NCBI GenBank assembly: GCA_019422065.1 | Contig: JAHZEA010000019.1 | Coordinates: 1-28,432, forward strand | Origin: Lachnospiraceae bacterium | Lineage (GTDB): Bacteria; Bacillota; Clostridia; Lachnospirales; Anaerotignaceae | Direction of reading: 5' to 3' | Length of the DNA stretch: 28,432 nt | Part shown: piece by piece, positions 8,785-17,117 of the stretch | Layout: the number at the start of each line of letters is the position of its first letter | How positions within the stretch are numbered: position 1 is the stretch's first letter | The notes under the pieces: model-generated | What the model was told of the DNA's origin: nothing | The model's input: only the letters and a program-made list of their open reading frames with translations | Database searches by the model: none | Translations under genes and position numbers: made by a program

Positions 8785-8814
8785 AGTATACCATTAATGT
8801 GGTTCGGGGTACAA
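8785..8814 (-). promoter_or_regulatory. Promoter of the apbE-iclR transcript
   Basis: On the minus strand, TTGTAC (8814-8809), an 18-bp spacer and TATACT (8790-8785) preceded by TGG, giving an extended -10. Confidence 0.65.
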
Positions 8815-8825
8815 GTTATAACAAT

Positions 8826-8858
8826 AAAAAAACGTGAGTTCCGCATGGGAATTCACGT
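8826..8858 (-). terminator. Rho-independent terminator of xerD
   Basis: On the minus strand, an 11-pair stem (8858-8848 with 8842-8832, one G-U) around a 5-base loop is followed by a run of seven T. It starts eight bases after the xerD stop. Confidence 0.88.
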
Positions 8859-8865
8859 ATTAATT

Positions 8866-9750
8866 TTATGCTCTTGGCTGAGCCTTTGAATATACTTCTT
8901 TAAGTTTGCTTTTGCCAAGCTTTGCATATATCTGAGTTGTGGAAATATCTGAATGCCCCAGCATTTCCTGCACAGACTGCAAGTCAGCTCCGTTTTCTAT
9001 TAAATGTGCCGCAAAAGAATGACGAAGTGTATGCGGTGTAATATCGTCAGTTATACCGGCTTTATGGGCATAGTCTTTTATAATTTTCCAAAAGCCCTGA
9101 CGAGTCATAGGGTGGCCGTTGCAGTTAACAAACAGACAAGCCTCATCACGATTTTTAAGCAGCTGATTTCTTGAGTTCTTTAAATACAGGTTTAAAGAAT
9201 AAATGGCTTTTGAGCCTAAAGGTATTATTCTTGACTTATTTTTGCTTGTGCAGTGAATAAGCTCAAGGTTAAGGTTTAAATCTTTTACATTAAGTGAAAT
9301 AAGCTCTGAAACTCTCATGCCTGTAGCATATAATACCTCAAGCATTGCTTTATCGCGTATACCCTTTGTATCTGTCATATCCGGCTGATTAAGAAGAAGG
9401 CTTACGTTTTCTACCGAAAGTATTTCAGGCAGTTTTTTGGATACCTTAGGCGCTTCTAATTCAGCAGCAGGATTTGATTTAATTTTGTTATGAGAGTATA
9501 AAAATGAAAAGTAGCATTTAAGCGAAGCGATATTGCGCGATATGGTGGAGCTTGCTTTATTATTATTTTGTAAGTAGAGAGTGTATGATGAGAGAGTTAT
9601 GCTTGTTACCCTACTAAAATCGGTTATGCCGTACTTATCAAGATATTGGAAAAAATTTCTTAAATCCCTTCTGTAAGAGAGTATAGTGTTTTCGGAAGCA
9701 CATTTTGTTTCCGTTAGAAATGCTAAAAACTCAGCGTCGTCTTCTTGCAT
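8866..9750 (-). CDS. xerD: Tyrosine recombinase, XerD type
   Basis: Site-specific recombinase expected to resolve chromosome dimers at dif. I chose ATG 9750 (294 residues; E. coli XerD has 298) because AGGGGA sits six bases upstream. The ATG at 9768 has no ribosome site, and the AAAAGGGGAAG that would code residues 2-5 is the site itself. The N-terminal SAM-like core-binding domain contains TILSYRRDLRNFFQYL. The catalytic domain shows the Arg in YATGMRVSELI, the Lys in TSKNKSRIIPLG, HTLRHSFAAHL, LGHSDISTTQIY with the second His and nucleophilic Tyr. It is downstream of spoIIM on the same strand, an arrangement I know from clostridia, which argues for the housekeeping protein, not a phage integrase. 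Confidence 0.88.
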   Translation of the reverse strand: MQEDDAEFLAFLTETKCASENTILSYRRDLRNFFQYLDKYGITDFSRVTSITLSSYTLYLQNNNKASSTISRNIASLKCYFSFLYSHNKIKSNPAAELEAPKVSKKLPEILSVENVSLLLNQPDMTDTKGIRDKAMLEVLYATGMRVSELISLNVKDLNLNLELIHCTSKNKSRIIPLGSKAIYSLNLYLKNSRNQLLKNRDEACLFVNCNGHPMTRQGFWKIIKDYAHKAGITDDITPHTLRHSFAAHLIENGADLQSVQEMLGHSDISTTQIYAKLGKSKLKEVYSKAQPRA

Positions 9751-9787
9751 TTTTCTTCCCCTTTTCATGCAACATAATACAGGGTAG

Positions 9788-9816
9788 ATTATATACTAAA
9801 TAAAGCTTTCTGTCGA
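9788..9816 (-). promoter_or_regulatory. Likely promoter of xerD
   Basis: On the minus strand, TCGACA (9816-9811), a 17-bp spacer and TATAAT (9793-9788), in the 120-bp gap between spoIIM and xerD. xerD may thus be expressed separately from aroC-spoIIM. Confidence 0.55.
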
Positions 9817-9870
9817 CAATTTTTAACATTTTAATAATATTTTTATAACTATTTATTTAATAATTCAGTT

Positions 9871-10446
9871 TTATTGGTAAAATGTCGGTGGTATGTTTAG
9901 TTTTGTTTCTAATATGCAGGAAGCAAATGTTATTATACAGAGCAGAAAAAACACTATGGCAAACTCCAATTTTGTTTTCTGTACTTCTCGTTTTAGGTAA
10001 GACTTAGAGGAGTGCTCTTTAAAAAACCTGCGCATTATTAGTAAAGAAGAAAAACAGCCTGTAAATATCAAAGGTGCCAAACGCAGTATACTGTAAGGCA
10101 GAACTGTAAATATAAATGCTTTAAAGCCGTTAAAACCATTTAAAGAAATTATGTAAGAAAAGGCACAGCCATAAAAAATACCGTTTAATACAAAAACCGA
10201 CAATATAAGCGGTATGCCTATGCTTATAAAAGAAAGAATAAGAATAATAATGCCGAATTTTATGTTTTTGATAAACATCATATAAAACGACATATTTTGC
10301 GGAATTATCTCTTTAACTGCTATTTTGTTAATAAAAAAAGAACTTTCTGTAATGCTTTGGTATACAGAACCTGCTATTATGCCAAATATAAAGCATACGC
10401 ATATTAAAATAAAAACAACAGGGCATGTACTTTTGTTTTTTTTCAT
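9871..10446 (-). CDS. spoIIM: Stage II sporulation protein M family membrane protein
   Basis: Integral membrane protein of 191 residues. SpoIIM, with SpoIID and SpoIIP, forms the DMP complex that drives peptidoglycan remodelling and engulfment of the forespore in spore formers. I chose ATG 10446, which has AGGTGAG at a good distance; the GTG at 10455 is inside that ribosome site. Four or five hydrophobic segments are visible: VVFILICVCFIFGIIAGSVY, a segment around FGIIILILSFISIGIPLIL, a Gly-rich re-entrant NGIFYGCAFSYIISLNGF, a segment around LRLAPLIFTGCFSSLLI, and the C-terminal FAIVFFLLCIITFASCILE. The topology and the position between aroC and xerD support the call; sequence similarity in this family is low, so it could be a paralogue with another role. 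Confidence 0.8.
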   Translation of the reverse strand: MKKNKSTCPVVFILICVCFIFGIIAGSVYQSITESSFFINKIAVKEIIPQNMSFYMMFIKNIKFGIIILILSFISIGIPLILSVFVLNGIFYGCAFSYIISLNGFNGFKAFIFTVLPYSILRLAPLIFTGCFSSLLIMRRFFKEHSSKSYLKREVQKTKLEFAIVFFLLCIITFASCILETKLNIPPTFYQ

Positions 10447-10494
10447 AAGTCTCACCTCTCTAAGAATATATGAGAGGCGGGACTTGTTATATGA

Positions 10495-11598
10495 TTACAT
10501 TTTTGTATAAAAATCTTTTATGGAGCTTAATTTTGAAAACATATTGCTGAATAAAAGGTCTGTAAGTGTAATTGCTGCCATTGCTTCAACTACAATTACG
10601 GCTCTTGGAACTATTATAGGGTCGTGGCGGCCTTTTATTTCTATTTGTGTATTGTTTAAATTAACATCAACTGTTTTTTGCGGTTTAAATATAGACGGAG
10701 TAGGCTTAAAAGCTGCTCGAAAAACTATGTCACTTCCGTCACTCATTCCGCCTAATATTCCACCAGCGTTATTGGTAAGTTTTGTAACTTTACCGTTTTC
10801 TGCAATAAATGGGTCGTTGTTTTCAGAACCGTTTAAGCGTGAGGCTTTAAAGCCTGTTCCAACCTCAAAACCTTTTACGGCACCAAGAGAAAATATTGCC
10901 TTTGAAAGGCTTGCGTCTAATTTATCAAAAACGGTTTCACCTATGCCGGCAGGAACGTTTTTAATTATGCATTCTACAATGCCGCCGGCAGAGTCATGGT
11001 TTTCAATACATTTTTTTAAGTATTCTTCAGCTTTTAGAGCTGTTTGGGTATCCGGCATATATAGGTTATTGGATAAAATTTCTTCTTTAGTAGAAGGAAT
11101 ATTTCTGCACTCAAAGCCGGCTATTTCTTTTGAATATGTTAAAAACTCAATGCCTATTTCTGAAAGTATTTTTTTTGCAACGGCACCGGCCGCAACTCTT
11201 GAAGCGGTTTCTCTGCCGGAGGAACGGCCGCCGCCTCTGTAATCCCTAAAGCCGTACTTTGCCGTAAATGTGTAGTCAGCATGTCCCGGTCTAAATACGT
11301 CTTTTATATTTGAGTAATCAGCTGATTTATGGTTTTCGTTATATATTACAAGTGAAATAGGAGTTCCTGTTGTTTTGCCATCAAAAACGCCCGAAAGTAT
11401 ATGCACTGTGTCGCTTTCTTTCCTTTGAGTACCGAATTTGTTGGAGCCCGGCTTTCTTAAATCCAAGTCAGCCTGTATATCTTCTTCGCAAAGGCTAAGG
11501 CCGGCAGGACATCCGTCTATAACAACACCAAGGGCCTCACCGTGGGATTCGCCCCAAGTGGAAATTTGAAAGTTTTTTCCAAATATTGAACCTGACAT
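10495..11598 (-). CDS. aroC: Chorismate synthase
   Basis: Last step of the shikimate pathway: 5-enolpyruvylshikimate-3-phosphate to chorismate, using reduced FMN as cofactor; cytoplasmic homotetramer. The 367-residue length is normal. Family signatures: TWGESHGEALGVVIDGCPAG at the start, RPGHADYTFTAKYG, YRGGGRSSGRETASRVAAGA, SAGGIVECII, GFKASRLNGSEND-like segment with GGILGGMSDG, and RHDPIIVPRAVIVVEAMAA near the end. ATG 11598 has AGGTGAT upstream. A promoter with an extended TATACT -10 box lies at 11627-11654. spoIIM begins 48 bp downstream on the same strand, probably on the same message. The aromatic pathway genes that often accompany it are not in the window. Confidence 0.97.
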   Translation of the reverse strand: MSGSIFGKNFQISTWGESHGEALGVVIDGCPAGLSLCEEDIQADLDLRKPGSNKFGTQRKESDTVHILSGVFDGKTTGTPISLVIYNENHKSADYSNIKDVFRPGHADYTFTAKYGFRDYRGGGRSSGRETASRVAAGAVAKKILSEIGIEFLTYSKEIAGFECRNIPSTKEEILSNNLYMPDTQTALKAEEYLKKCIENHDSAGGIVECIIKNVPAGIGETVFDKLDASLSKAIFSLGAVKGFEVGTGFKASRLNGSENNDPFIAENGKVTKLTNNAGGILGGMSDGSDIVFRAAFKPTPSIFKPQKTVDVNLNNTQIEIKGRHDPIIVPRAVIVVEAMAAITLTDLLFSNMFSKLSSIKDFYTKM

Positions 11599-11626
11599 TT
11601 TATCACCTCATACTTTAAATATTTAC

Positions 11627-11654
11627 AGTATAGCATACTTAAACTTGTTTTGAA
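11627..11654 (-). promoter_or_regulatory. Promoter of aroC
   Basis: On the minus strand, TTCAAA (11654-11649), a 16-bp spacer and TATACT (11632-11627) preceded by TGC (extended -10). It is 29 bp upstream of the aroC start. Confidence 0.6.
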
Positions 11655-11699
11655 CAGGAGTTGAAATATAAATATTTTTTTAAATTTTATTAAAAAGAG

Positions 11700-11729
11700 T
11701 TGACATAAATTATGTTTGGTTATTATTAT
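11700..11729 (+). promoter_or_regulatory. Promoter of the SGNH hydrolase gene
   Basis: Consensus TTGACA at 11700-11705, 18-bp spacer, TATTAT at 11724-11729. AGGAGGT at 11752-11758 is the ribosome site for the ATG at 11766. Confidence 0.65.
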
Positions 11730-11765
11730 TAAATGATATAAGTTTTGGTTTAGGAGGTAATACAA

Positions 11766-13838
11766 ATGAAAAAAAGCGTTTTAGTGGCGGCACTTTTTTT
11801 ATCTGCTGCTTTTACAATTAACGCCTATGCGGGCTTTTCAATAGAAGGTGCGTATCATGCTGTAAGACCGGACACAGCTTATAATATAAATCCATATAAC
11901 GTGTCAACAGTATCTGGCGTTGGTGAAGGTAATTTATATACGCTTCTTACAACTACAGGAAAAATTGAAATTCCACTTGATTACCCACTTTATAGGTTAA
12001 GTGCAGGGTATACTGACAAAATTACATGTGTTGACGGTATTTGGGGAATAGAACGAAATGTAGGACTTAAGATATTCGACGGAAGCGAAGACTGGAGCTT
12101 ATACACCAAAACAGCTTTTAAAAACGACAATACTACTATTTTCCAGTGTTCTTTTGGTGAAAATGCCCCAAGACTTGTTAATGGTGCGTCTACTCATTTT
12201 GACGTACATACTTTTGATTCACAAAAAACAAATAGATACGACGGCATTTCTTTTGGCGAAACTACAGATACAATACTTATGAGAATTATGAATGTAAGAA
12301 ATGTTAAAGATGTTGATACATTAAAGACATATCTTAAAACTCAGTACGATAACGGTACACCGGTTAAGTTTTTCTACTGCCTTGATGAACCGGTATTTAC
12401 ACCTTTTGATGATGAGCTTCAAAAAGAGCTTAATTCAGTAAAGCCGTCTGAGGTTAGAAATATTGACCCTTATTGCCTTGGAATTAAGTACGACTCTGTT
12501 ACTCAGGCAAATACTAATTATTTTGTAAATAAAAACAGCGGTAATGAAGAAATGAATGAGTTCCTTTCGGTTGTTAAGGACTTAAAAATATATAATTCGG
12601 ATGAAAACAAGAAGTTTTATGTAAGCGGTATTTATCCTGATAACAGTGGTGTAAAATTTACTATAAATGATGAGGAAGGCAATGCATATTCTTCAACGCT
12701 TAGTTTTGCAAAAGCCGATTTTATAAATGAAAAAAATACAGAACTGGAATTTGTTTCAGATAATGAAAATGCAAACGAAATTATAAAAATGTATGTAACT
12801 CTTAATTATTATCATGTACCAACAGAAAATGTAACAGGTGATTTTAATTATGAGTCAACAGGCATTAATCCGGAATGTATTACCAAAGAAGAAGCTGTTC
12901 TTCCGGAAAAAGTATATGCTCTTGAAGGTACAACAGTAGACTTTAATAACTCACTTTTAAACTGTAGCGCTGATTTTGGTGATAAAATAGAAGTTATGGA
13001 TGATGACGGAAATATAATTTCAAGTGACGGACGTGTTAAAACAGATGATATTGAAAGTGGATACTATTATTTATATGTAAACGGCAAAGAACTTGGCAGT
13101 ACAGAAATAATTGTTGAAGATACTCAAAACAATGTTTTAGATAATAAAAAAGTAATGTTTTTAGGCGATAGCTTAATTAACGAAAACCTGTATACTCAGT
13201 ATTTTACTGAGATAGCCGAAAATGAAGGCATGGAGCTTTTAGGCACAAGGGGCAATGAAGGCAGTAAGCACGAAGGCCGTGGCGGCTGGTCAGCTTATGA
13301 TTACTGCAACGTAAGCAGTAAATACGGTTATTCCAATCCGTTCCTTAATGAAGAAGGAAAGTTTGATTTTGGTTATTATATGAAAAACAACGGATATGAC
13401 TCAGTTGATTATGTTGTTGTTAACCTTGGTATAAATGACATTAACCTTTCAGGCCATAACAGCCATGATGAGATATTGTCGTATTTTGATGAAATGATAG
13501 AAAGCATTAAAGCTTATGACAGCAATATTAAAATAATATGGAACGAGCCGCTTATGCTTTTTGACTCTGACACTACAAAAACAGCTAAGTACGAAAGACT
13601 TTCATTTGTAAAGAGCTTAACAGAGCACTTTAAAGATTCAGAAGAAGACGGAGTTTATTTCTGCCCGGTTTATATGAATATAGACTCTTTTGGTGATTTT
13701 AAATTTACAATTAGTACAGTAGACGAGTTTAATCAGGATGGCTCAATGAAGGTTACAGATACCACACACCCGAATAATTTTGGTTATGAGGCTTTAGCGA
13801 AAGCTACTTATGCTTTTATAGAAAATATAGCTGAATAA
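11766..13838 (+). CDS. Secreted SGNH/GDSL hydrolase with a phage-tail-like N-terminal region
   Basis: Exported protein of 690 residues with signal peptide MKKSVLVAALFLSAAFTINAYA. Three regions are seen. About residues 25-235 (IEIPLDYPLYRL, KIFDGSEDWSLYT, LKTYLKTQYDNGTPVKFFYC) resemble a region found in phage tail and minor structural proteins of Firmicutes. About 250-450 are probably beta-rich linker domains. From about 460 comes an SGNH hydrolase: block I GDS with Ser469, Gly block EGRGGWSAYDY, block III LGIND with Asn557, and the Asp665/His668 pair in DTTHPN. Members are esterases, often removing acetyl groups from polysaccharides; the substrate here is unknown. It has its own promoter, a strong AGGAGGT site and its own terminator, so it is monocistronic. 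It lies outside the neighbouring prophage by attachment-site analysis. Confidence 0.85.
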   Translation: MKKSVLVAALFLSAAFTINAYAGFSIEGAYHAVRPDTAYNINPYNVSTVSGVGEGNLYTLLTTTGKIEIPLDYPLYRLSAGYTDKITCVDGIWGIERNVGLKIFDGSEDWSLYTKTAFKNDNTTIFQCSFGENAPRLVNGASTHFDVHTFDSQKTNRYDGISFGETTDTILMRIMNVRNVKDVDTLKTYLKTQYDNGTPVKFFYCLDEPVFTPFDDELQKELNSVKPSEVRNIDPYCLGIKYDSVTQANTNYFVNKNSGNEEMNEFLSVVKDLKIYNSDENKKFYVSGIYPDNSGVKFTINDEEGNAYSSTLSFAKADFINEKNTELEFVSDNENANEIIKMYVTLNYYHVPTENVTGDFNYESTGINPECITKEEAVLPEKVYALEGTTVDFNNSLLNCSADFGDKIEVMDDDGNIISSDGRVKTDDIESGYYYLYVNGKELGSTEIIVEDTQNNVLDNKKVMFLGDSLINENLYTQYFTEIAENEGMELLGTRGNEGSKHEGRGGWSAYDYCNVSSKYGYSNPFLNEEGKFDFGYYMKNNGYDSVDYVVVNLGINDINLSGHNSHDEILSYFDEMIESIKAYDSNIKIIWNEPLMLFDSDTTKTAKYERLSFVKSLTEHFKDSEEDGVYFCPVYMNIDSFGDFKFTISTVDEFNQDGSMKVTDTTHPNNFGYEALAKATYAFIENIAE

Positions 13839-13843
13839 GAATT

Positions 13844-13886
13844 TACCCCGCTGGACTTTACAATGAACCAGTGGGGTAATTTTATA
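13844..13886 (+). terminator. Rho-independent terminator of the SGNH hydrolase gene
   Basis: TTACCCCGCTGG (13844-13855) pairs with CCAGTGGGGTAA (13869-13880), twelve pairs with one G-U, around a 13-base loop, followed by TTTTAT. The opposite strand has little T-run, so it probably serves only the plus-strand gene. Confidence 0.85.
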
Positions 13887-13892
13887 AATATA

Positions 13893-14571
13893 TTATTTTA
13901 TACTGTCAACTGCTTTTTGGGCAAAATCAGTTATTACCATTTCTTCAAAAGGTACACGTTTTTCAAGTTCTCCGCCATTTTCCATTATATCTTGAATAAG
14001 TTCAAAGCCTTCTTTATCAAATACAGGGTCGCTTTTCCATGTGTCCTGTGAGTTATATCTGTCTATTATTTTTGTTAATGTTTCAATATCGCTGTCTGTA
14101 AAATAAGGCAGTATAACTTCTGCTATTTCGCTTGATGTGTGTTCACTCATCCAAATTTGAGCTTTGTAAATAGCATTAGTGAATTTCTGTATAATTTCTG
14201 GGTTTTCGTTTATATAGCTTTTGGTTGCCATATAAACGGTATAAGGTACATATCCGCTTTCTGTTCCCAAAGATGCCACAACATAGCCTTTCTGGCTGTT
14301 TTCAAGAGCTGAAGCTGTTGGCTCGAATTCTGCTGTATAATCTCCTATATCAGCTGAAAATGCTCCAGCTGTGGATTCAAAAGATATATTGTTTATAATT
14401 TCCACATCTTTTCCTATTTCAAGACCGTTTTGTTTAAGAACATACTCAAGAACCATTTCAGGCATACCGCCTGTTCTGCCGCCGATTATTGACTTGCCTT
14501 TTAAATCACTCCACTTAAAGTCAGTGTCGTTCTCTCTGGAAACAAGAAAGTTACCAGCACGCTGGGTAAGC
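13893..14571 (-). pseudogene. ABC transporter substrate-binding lipoprotein, 3' part of a gene split by a prophage
   Basis: C-terminal two-thirds of an NMT1/THI5-like (SsuA/TauA-type) binding protein. In frame from the break it reads QLTQRAGNFLVSREND, then WSDLKGKSIIGGRTGGMPEM, a FEPTASALE ligand-site motif, GYVPYTVYMATKSYINENPE and a helical C-terminus ending AQKAVDSIK. The N-terminal part is at 20166-20501. Joining 20501-20166, the two-base core and 14571-13893 gives 1017 nt, 339 codons including the stop, with no frame break: the gene is intact except for the insertion. Such proteins capture nitrate, sulfonate, pyrimidine precursors or similar small molecules. No permease or ATPase lies next to it. 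As it stands, this part has no ribosome site of its own that I can see. Confidence 0.9.
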
Positions 14572-14596
14572 TGGCTAAAATGTCAATTATACATAA
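14560..14596. other. attL of a serine-integrase element
   Basis: Left junction. Gene sequence ends at the shared GCTG (14570-14573); element sequence follows and carries the arm AATTATACATAA (14585-14596), which is the exact inverse of the arm at attR. The central dinucleotide is TG at 14572-14573. The last codons and the stop of the integrase gene overlap the arm. Confidence 0.85.
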
Positions 14597-16032
14597 TAAT
14601 TAATCTGTATTGTTTTTGTTGAAAGGTCAAAGTCTATTCTTGACATAAACTGTTTAGCAATAATGTTTTTCTCGTCTATTGAAACAGTTGGGGACCTTAA
14701 AGCTATGTAATAGTCGTTTATTTCTTTTATTCGCTGTTTTGGCGTTGGTCTGATAGCTGAATTTATTTCTTTTATTCTATTTAATATTTGTTCTTTTTCT
14801 TTATCAAGTGCCTGCTTATTATTTTTATATTCTTCCAAAGTGTCAATTTGAGCCAAGTAAGCCTTTTTTGCAAGATTTACTTTTTCTTTTATTTTTTCTA
14901 TCTGCATAAGCAGAAGGTTTATTTCGGTATTATCTACATGCTGTGTTATTGTTTGAAACTGAATTGAAGAAGGGCGGGAGAGGTCTTTTTCAATGGCATG
15001 AAGTACGGCCGTTTCAAGGCGTCTTGCAGAATAAGCACCTTTTTTGGAACAGAATGCCGAAGATGCATTATTGCACCTGAAAGAGTAGTATTTTTGGTTG
15101 GAACATGTAACTCTCATTCTGTTGCCGCATTCCTTGCAGTAAACAAGATGTCTAAGCCATGTGCCGGCTGTTTGATTTTTTTCACTGGTAAACTTTAATT
15201 TTTCAGCTGAATTAAGCTGTTCTATTGCTGAGTTATATGTTGCAAGTGATATAAGCGGTGTGTGACTTCCCTGAGCTATTATCCAGTCGGGTTCCGGATT
15301 AGGTGTATACTTATCTTTACTGATATAATTATAGCGTGTCTGACCGGTATATACGTTATTTCTCAATATGTAGTCAACAGTACAGTTTCTCCATTTTCCG
15401 CCGTATTTTGTATTTATACCGCTTGTATTGAGGTATCTTGTTATTTTGCTTACACTATACTTTTCGTTGGTATAGAGGTGAAACATCTTTTTGACTACTT
15501 CGCTTTCGTATTTGTTTGGAACAAGCTTTTTGTTTATAATGTCATAACCATAAGGAGCTTTTCCAATATGCTCACCACGCCGTGCTTTTTCAAACATGCC
15601 TTTTTTAACTTCATCTGCTAAGTTAAGAGAATAATATTCTGCCATGGCTTCAAGCATAGCTTCAAGTATAATTGAAAATTTATCATCTTCAAACTGTTCC
15701 GTTATACTTATTACTTTTATTCCACAGTCTTTACGGAGCATTGACTTATAAACAACACTATCTTCACGGCTACGGGCAAAACGGTCGAATTTGTGAACAA
15801 GTATTACATCGAAAGGGCGAGGCTTGCTTTTGGCTGCTGCCACCATACGCAAAAATTCTGGTCTTTTTTCAGCTTTTCTGCCGGAAATGCCTTCATCTAC
15901 AAATATGTATTCAGGATTAATTAGTATATCGTTATTTTTAGCATATTGTAAAATGGCATGTTTTTGCGCATCAGGAGAAAACTCAAGCTGGTCATCTGTA
16001 CTAACTCTTATGTAGGCGGCACCTATAAGCAT
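14587..16032 (-). CDS. Large serine recombinase (phage integrase)
   Basis: Integrase of 481 residues that should insert and excise the element at its attachment sites, needing a directionality factor for excision. Domains: resolvase catalytic domain about 1-150 with AAYIRVSTDDQ (nucleophile Ser11), DEGISGRKAEKRPEF and FDRFARSREDS; a recombinase DNA-binding domain about 160-260 (GKAPYGYDI, VYTGQTRYNYISKDKY); a zinc ribbon about 295-345 (CKECGNRM, later CNNASSAFC); a coiled coil about 365-430 that controls synapsis; and a short tail. All landmarks are present and the frame is unbroken. The stop codon lies within the attL arm, so the gene is at the very end of the element. The ribosome site before ATG 16032 is weak (AGGG). 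Confidence 0.95.
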   Translation of the reverse strand: MLIGAAYIRVSTDDQLEFSPDAQKHAILQYAKNNDILINPEYIFVDEGISGRKAEKRPEFLRMVAAAKSKPRPFDVILVHKFDRFARSREDSVVYKSMLRKDCGIKVISITEQFEDDKFSIILEAMLEAMAEYYSLNLADEVKKGMFEKARRGEHIGKAPYGYDIINKKLVPNKYESEVVKKMFHLYTNEKYSVSKITRYLNTSGINTKYGGKWRNCTVDYILRNNVYTGQTRYNYISKDKYTPNPEPDWIIAQGSHTPLISLATYNSAIEQLNSAEKLKFTSEKNQTAGTWLRHLVYCKECGNRMRVTCSNQKYYSFRCNNASSAFCSKKGAYSARRLETAVLHAIEKDLSRPSSIQFQTITQHVDNTEINLLLMQIEKIKEKVNLAKKAYLAQIDTLEEYKNNKQALDKEKEQILNRIKEINSAIRPTPKQRIKEINDYYIALRSPTVSIDEKNIIAKQFMSRIDFDLSTKTIQINYYV

Positions 16033-16104
16033 TTGCCATCAGCCCTTTTGATAAGTTTAATTATTCTTTATTCAAATTGTTTATACAATATGATTAGTAG
16101 TTTT

Positions 16105-17046
16105 TTAGTATTTTATGTTATATTTTCTTAAATCACTTTGATTAAAGTATAATACTCCATCTTCCATTTTTACTCTTATACCGTTAAATGTTGCTGTAGC
16201 ATTATCATAAGAAAGTATTTCTTCGTTAAAATCTGTTAATGGATAGGCTAATTCTGTTCCATAAATGCCTTGGGTATAAAAACCGTATACATAAAATTGT
16301 GAATCTCTATTTTCTACAGGTTCTAAGTTACTGGTATCGCCAATTTCATAATCATAGGCAGTTCCTTTGTAAAAGTTGTCAGATGTTGTCCATGAATTTT
16401 CCCAGTCAATTTTAATAGGACCTCCATGTACTGGCTGAGGATATATTGAAGTATTTATATTATCAGCAGATGAAACTTTCATGTTGCTAAGTGATTTAAC
16501 ATATTCAGGTGTAGCATAATATTGGCCGTTAATATATACAACATTTCCTTTTAAAATTGCATCGGCAAGAGTACCTATGTCGGAAGTTGAATAAGGTACT
16601 AAATCTGAACTATTGTAGCTGAAATTGTGGACATTAACAGTGTTGGTTTTACTGTCCCATTCAACAGTATAGTCAGCTGATTCTAATACGGCACGTATAG
16701 GAAGATAAACCCTGCCGTTATAAATAACTGCACTTGTATCATTTTCAATTTTTTGATTGTTGTTGTAAAAATATGATTCACCTACAGGTACTTCTATACG
16801 GTCATGCGGAGTAACTACGATTGCTGTTGAAGTATTTGAATCATATCCAACTGCTGCGCCTGTTGATTCCATTGTTATTCTAAGAGGAACTAATGTTCTG
16901 TTGTTTTCATCTACAATTGGATAACCTGTATCATTAGTAAAATTAACAGCTTTACCATTTATAACCACATTGATATTAGATGCATAAATGTTGGTGGAAA
17001 TAAGCAATGCAGCAAATAATGTTATAGATAAAAATTTTAACTTCAT
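16105..17046 (-). CDS. Exported protein with copper amine oxidase N-terminal-like domain
   Basis: Secreted protein of 313 residues from ATG 17046, which has GGAGAG upstream; an ATG seven codons earlier lacks a site. The signal peptide is MKLKFLSITLFAALLISTN followed by IYAS. Residues about 25-130 are a Cu_amine_oxidN1-type domain, seen by INVVINGKAVNFTND, NRTLVPLRITMESTGAAVGY and VYLPIRAVLESADYTVEWD. Despite the family name, this domain is a common cell-surface module in Firmicutes and implies neither copper nor oxidase activity. The C-terminal half (SIYPQPVHGG, WENSWTTSDNFYKG, AYPLTDFNEEI) is not recognised. It is intact within an otherwise decaying prophage, which suggests a cargo function kept by selection. 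It lies downstream of the DUF4352-like lipoprotein gene on the same strand, with a hairpin between. Confidence 0.8.
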   Translation of the reverse strand: MKLKFLSITLFAALLISTNIYASNINVVINGKAVNFTNDTGYPIVDENNRTLVPLRITMESTGAAVGYDSNTSTAIVVTPHDRIEVPVGESYFYNNNQKIENDTSAVIYNGRVYLPIRAVLESADYTVEWDSKTNTVNVHNFSYNSSDLVPYSTSDIGTLADAILKGNVVYINGQYYATPEYVKSLSNMKVSSADNINTSIYPQPVHGGPIKIDWENSWTTSDNFYKGTAYDYEIGDTSNLEPVENRDSQFYVYGFYTQGIYGTELAYPLTDFNEEILSYDNATATFNGIRVKMEDGVLYFNQSDLRKYNIKY

Positions 17047-17080
17047 AATATCATCTCTCCAATTCATATTCTTAACGCCA

Positions 17081-17110
17081 AATCACCCTGTGTATTAACA
17101 CAGGGTGATT
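17081..17110 (-). terminator. Strong hairpin between the two cargo genes, possible terminator
   Basis: A perfect 13-pair stem (17081-17093 with 17098-17110) with a 4-base loop, just after the lipoprotein stop. On the minus strand only TTT follows, so termination may be partial; it could instead protect an upstream message end. Confidence 0.55.
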
Positions 17111-17117
17111 TTATGTC

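Noticed and set aside
8866..9750. Tyrosine recombinase as the integrase of a second mobile element.
   Set aside because: It has the length and motifs of XerD, sits by spoIIM as in clostridia, and no attachment-site repeats or cargo were seen around it.
10520..11242. Long open frame on the plus strand, about 240 codons.
   Set aside because: Lies wholly opposite aroC, has no ribosome site, and its product shows no domain; it is a shadow of a conserved gene.
13893..14465. C-terminal binding-protein part as an independent gene starting at an internal Met.
   Set aside because: The frame is homologous on both sides of that Met, there is no ribosome site, and the N-terminal part exists at 20166-20501.
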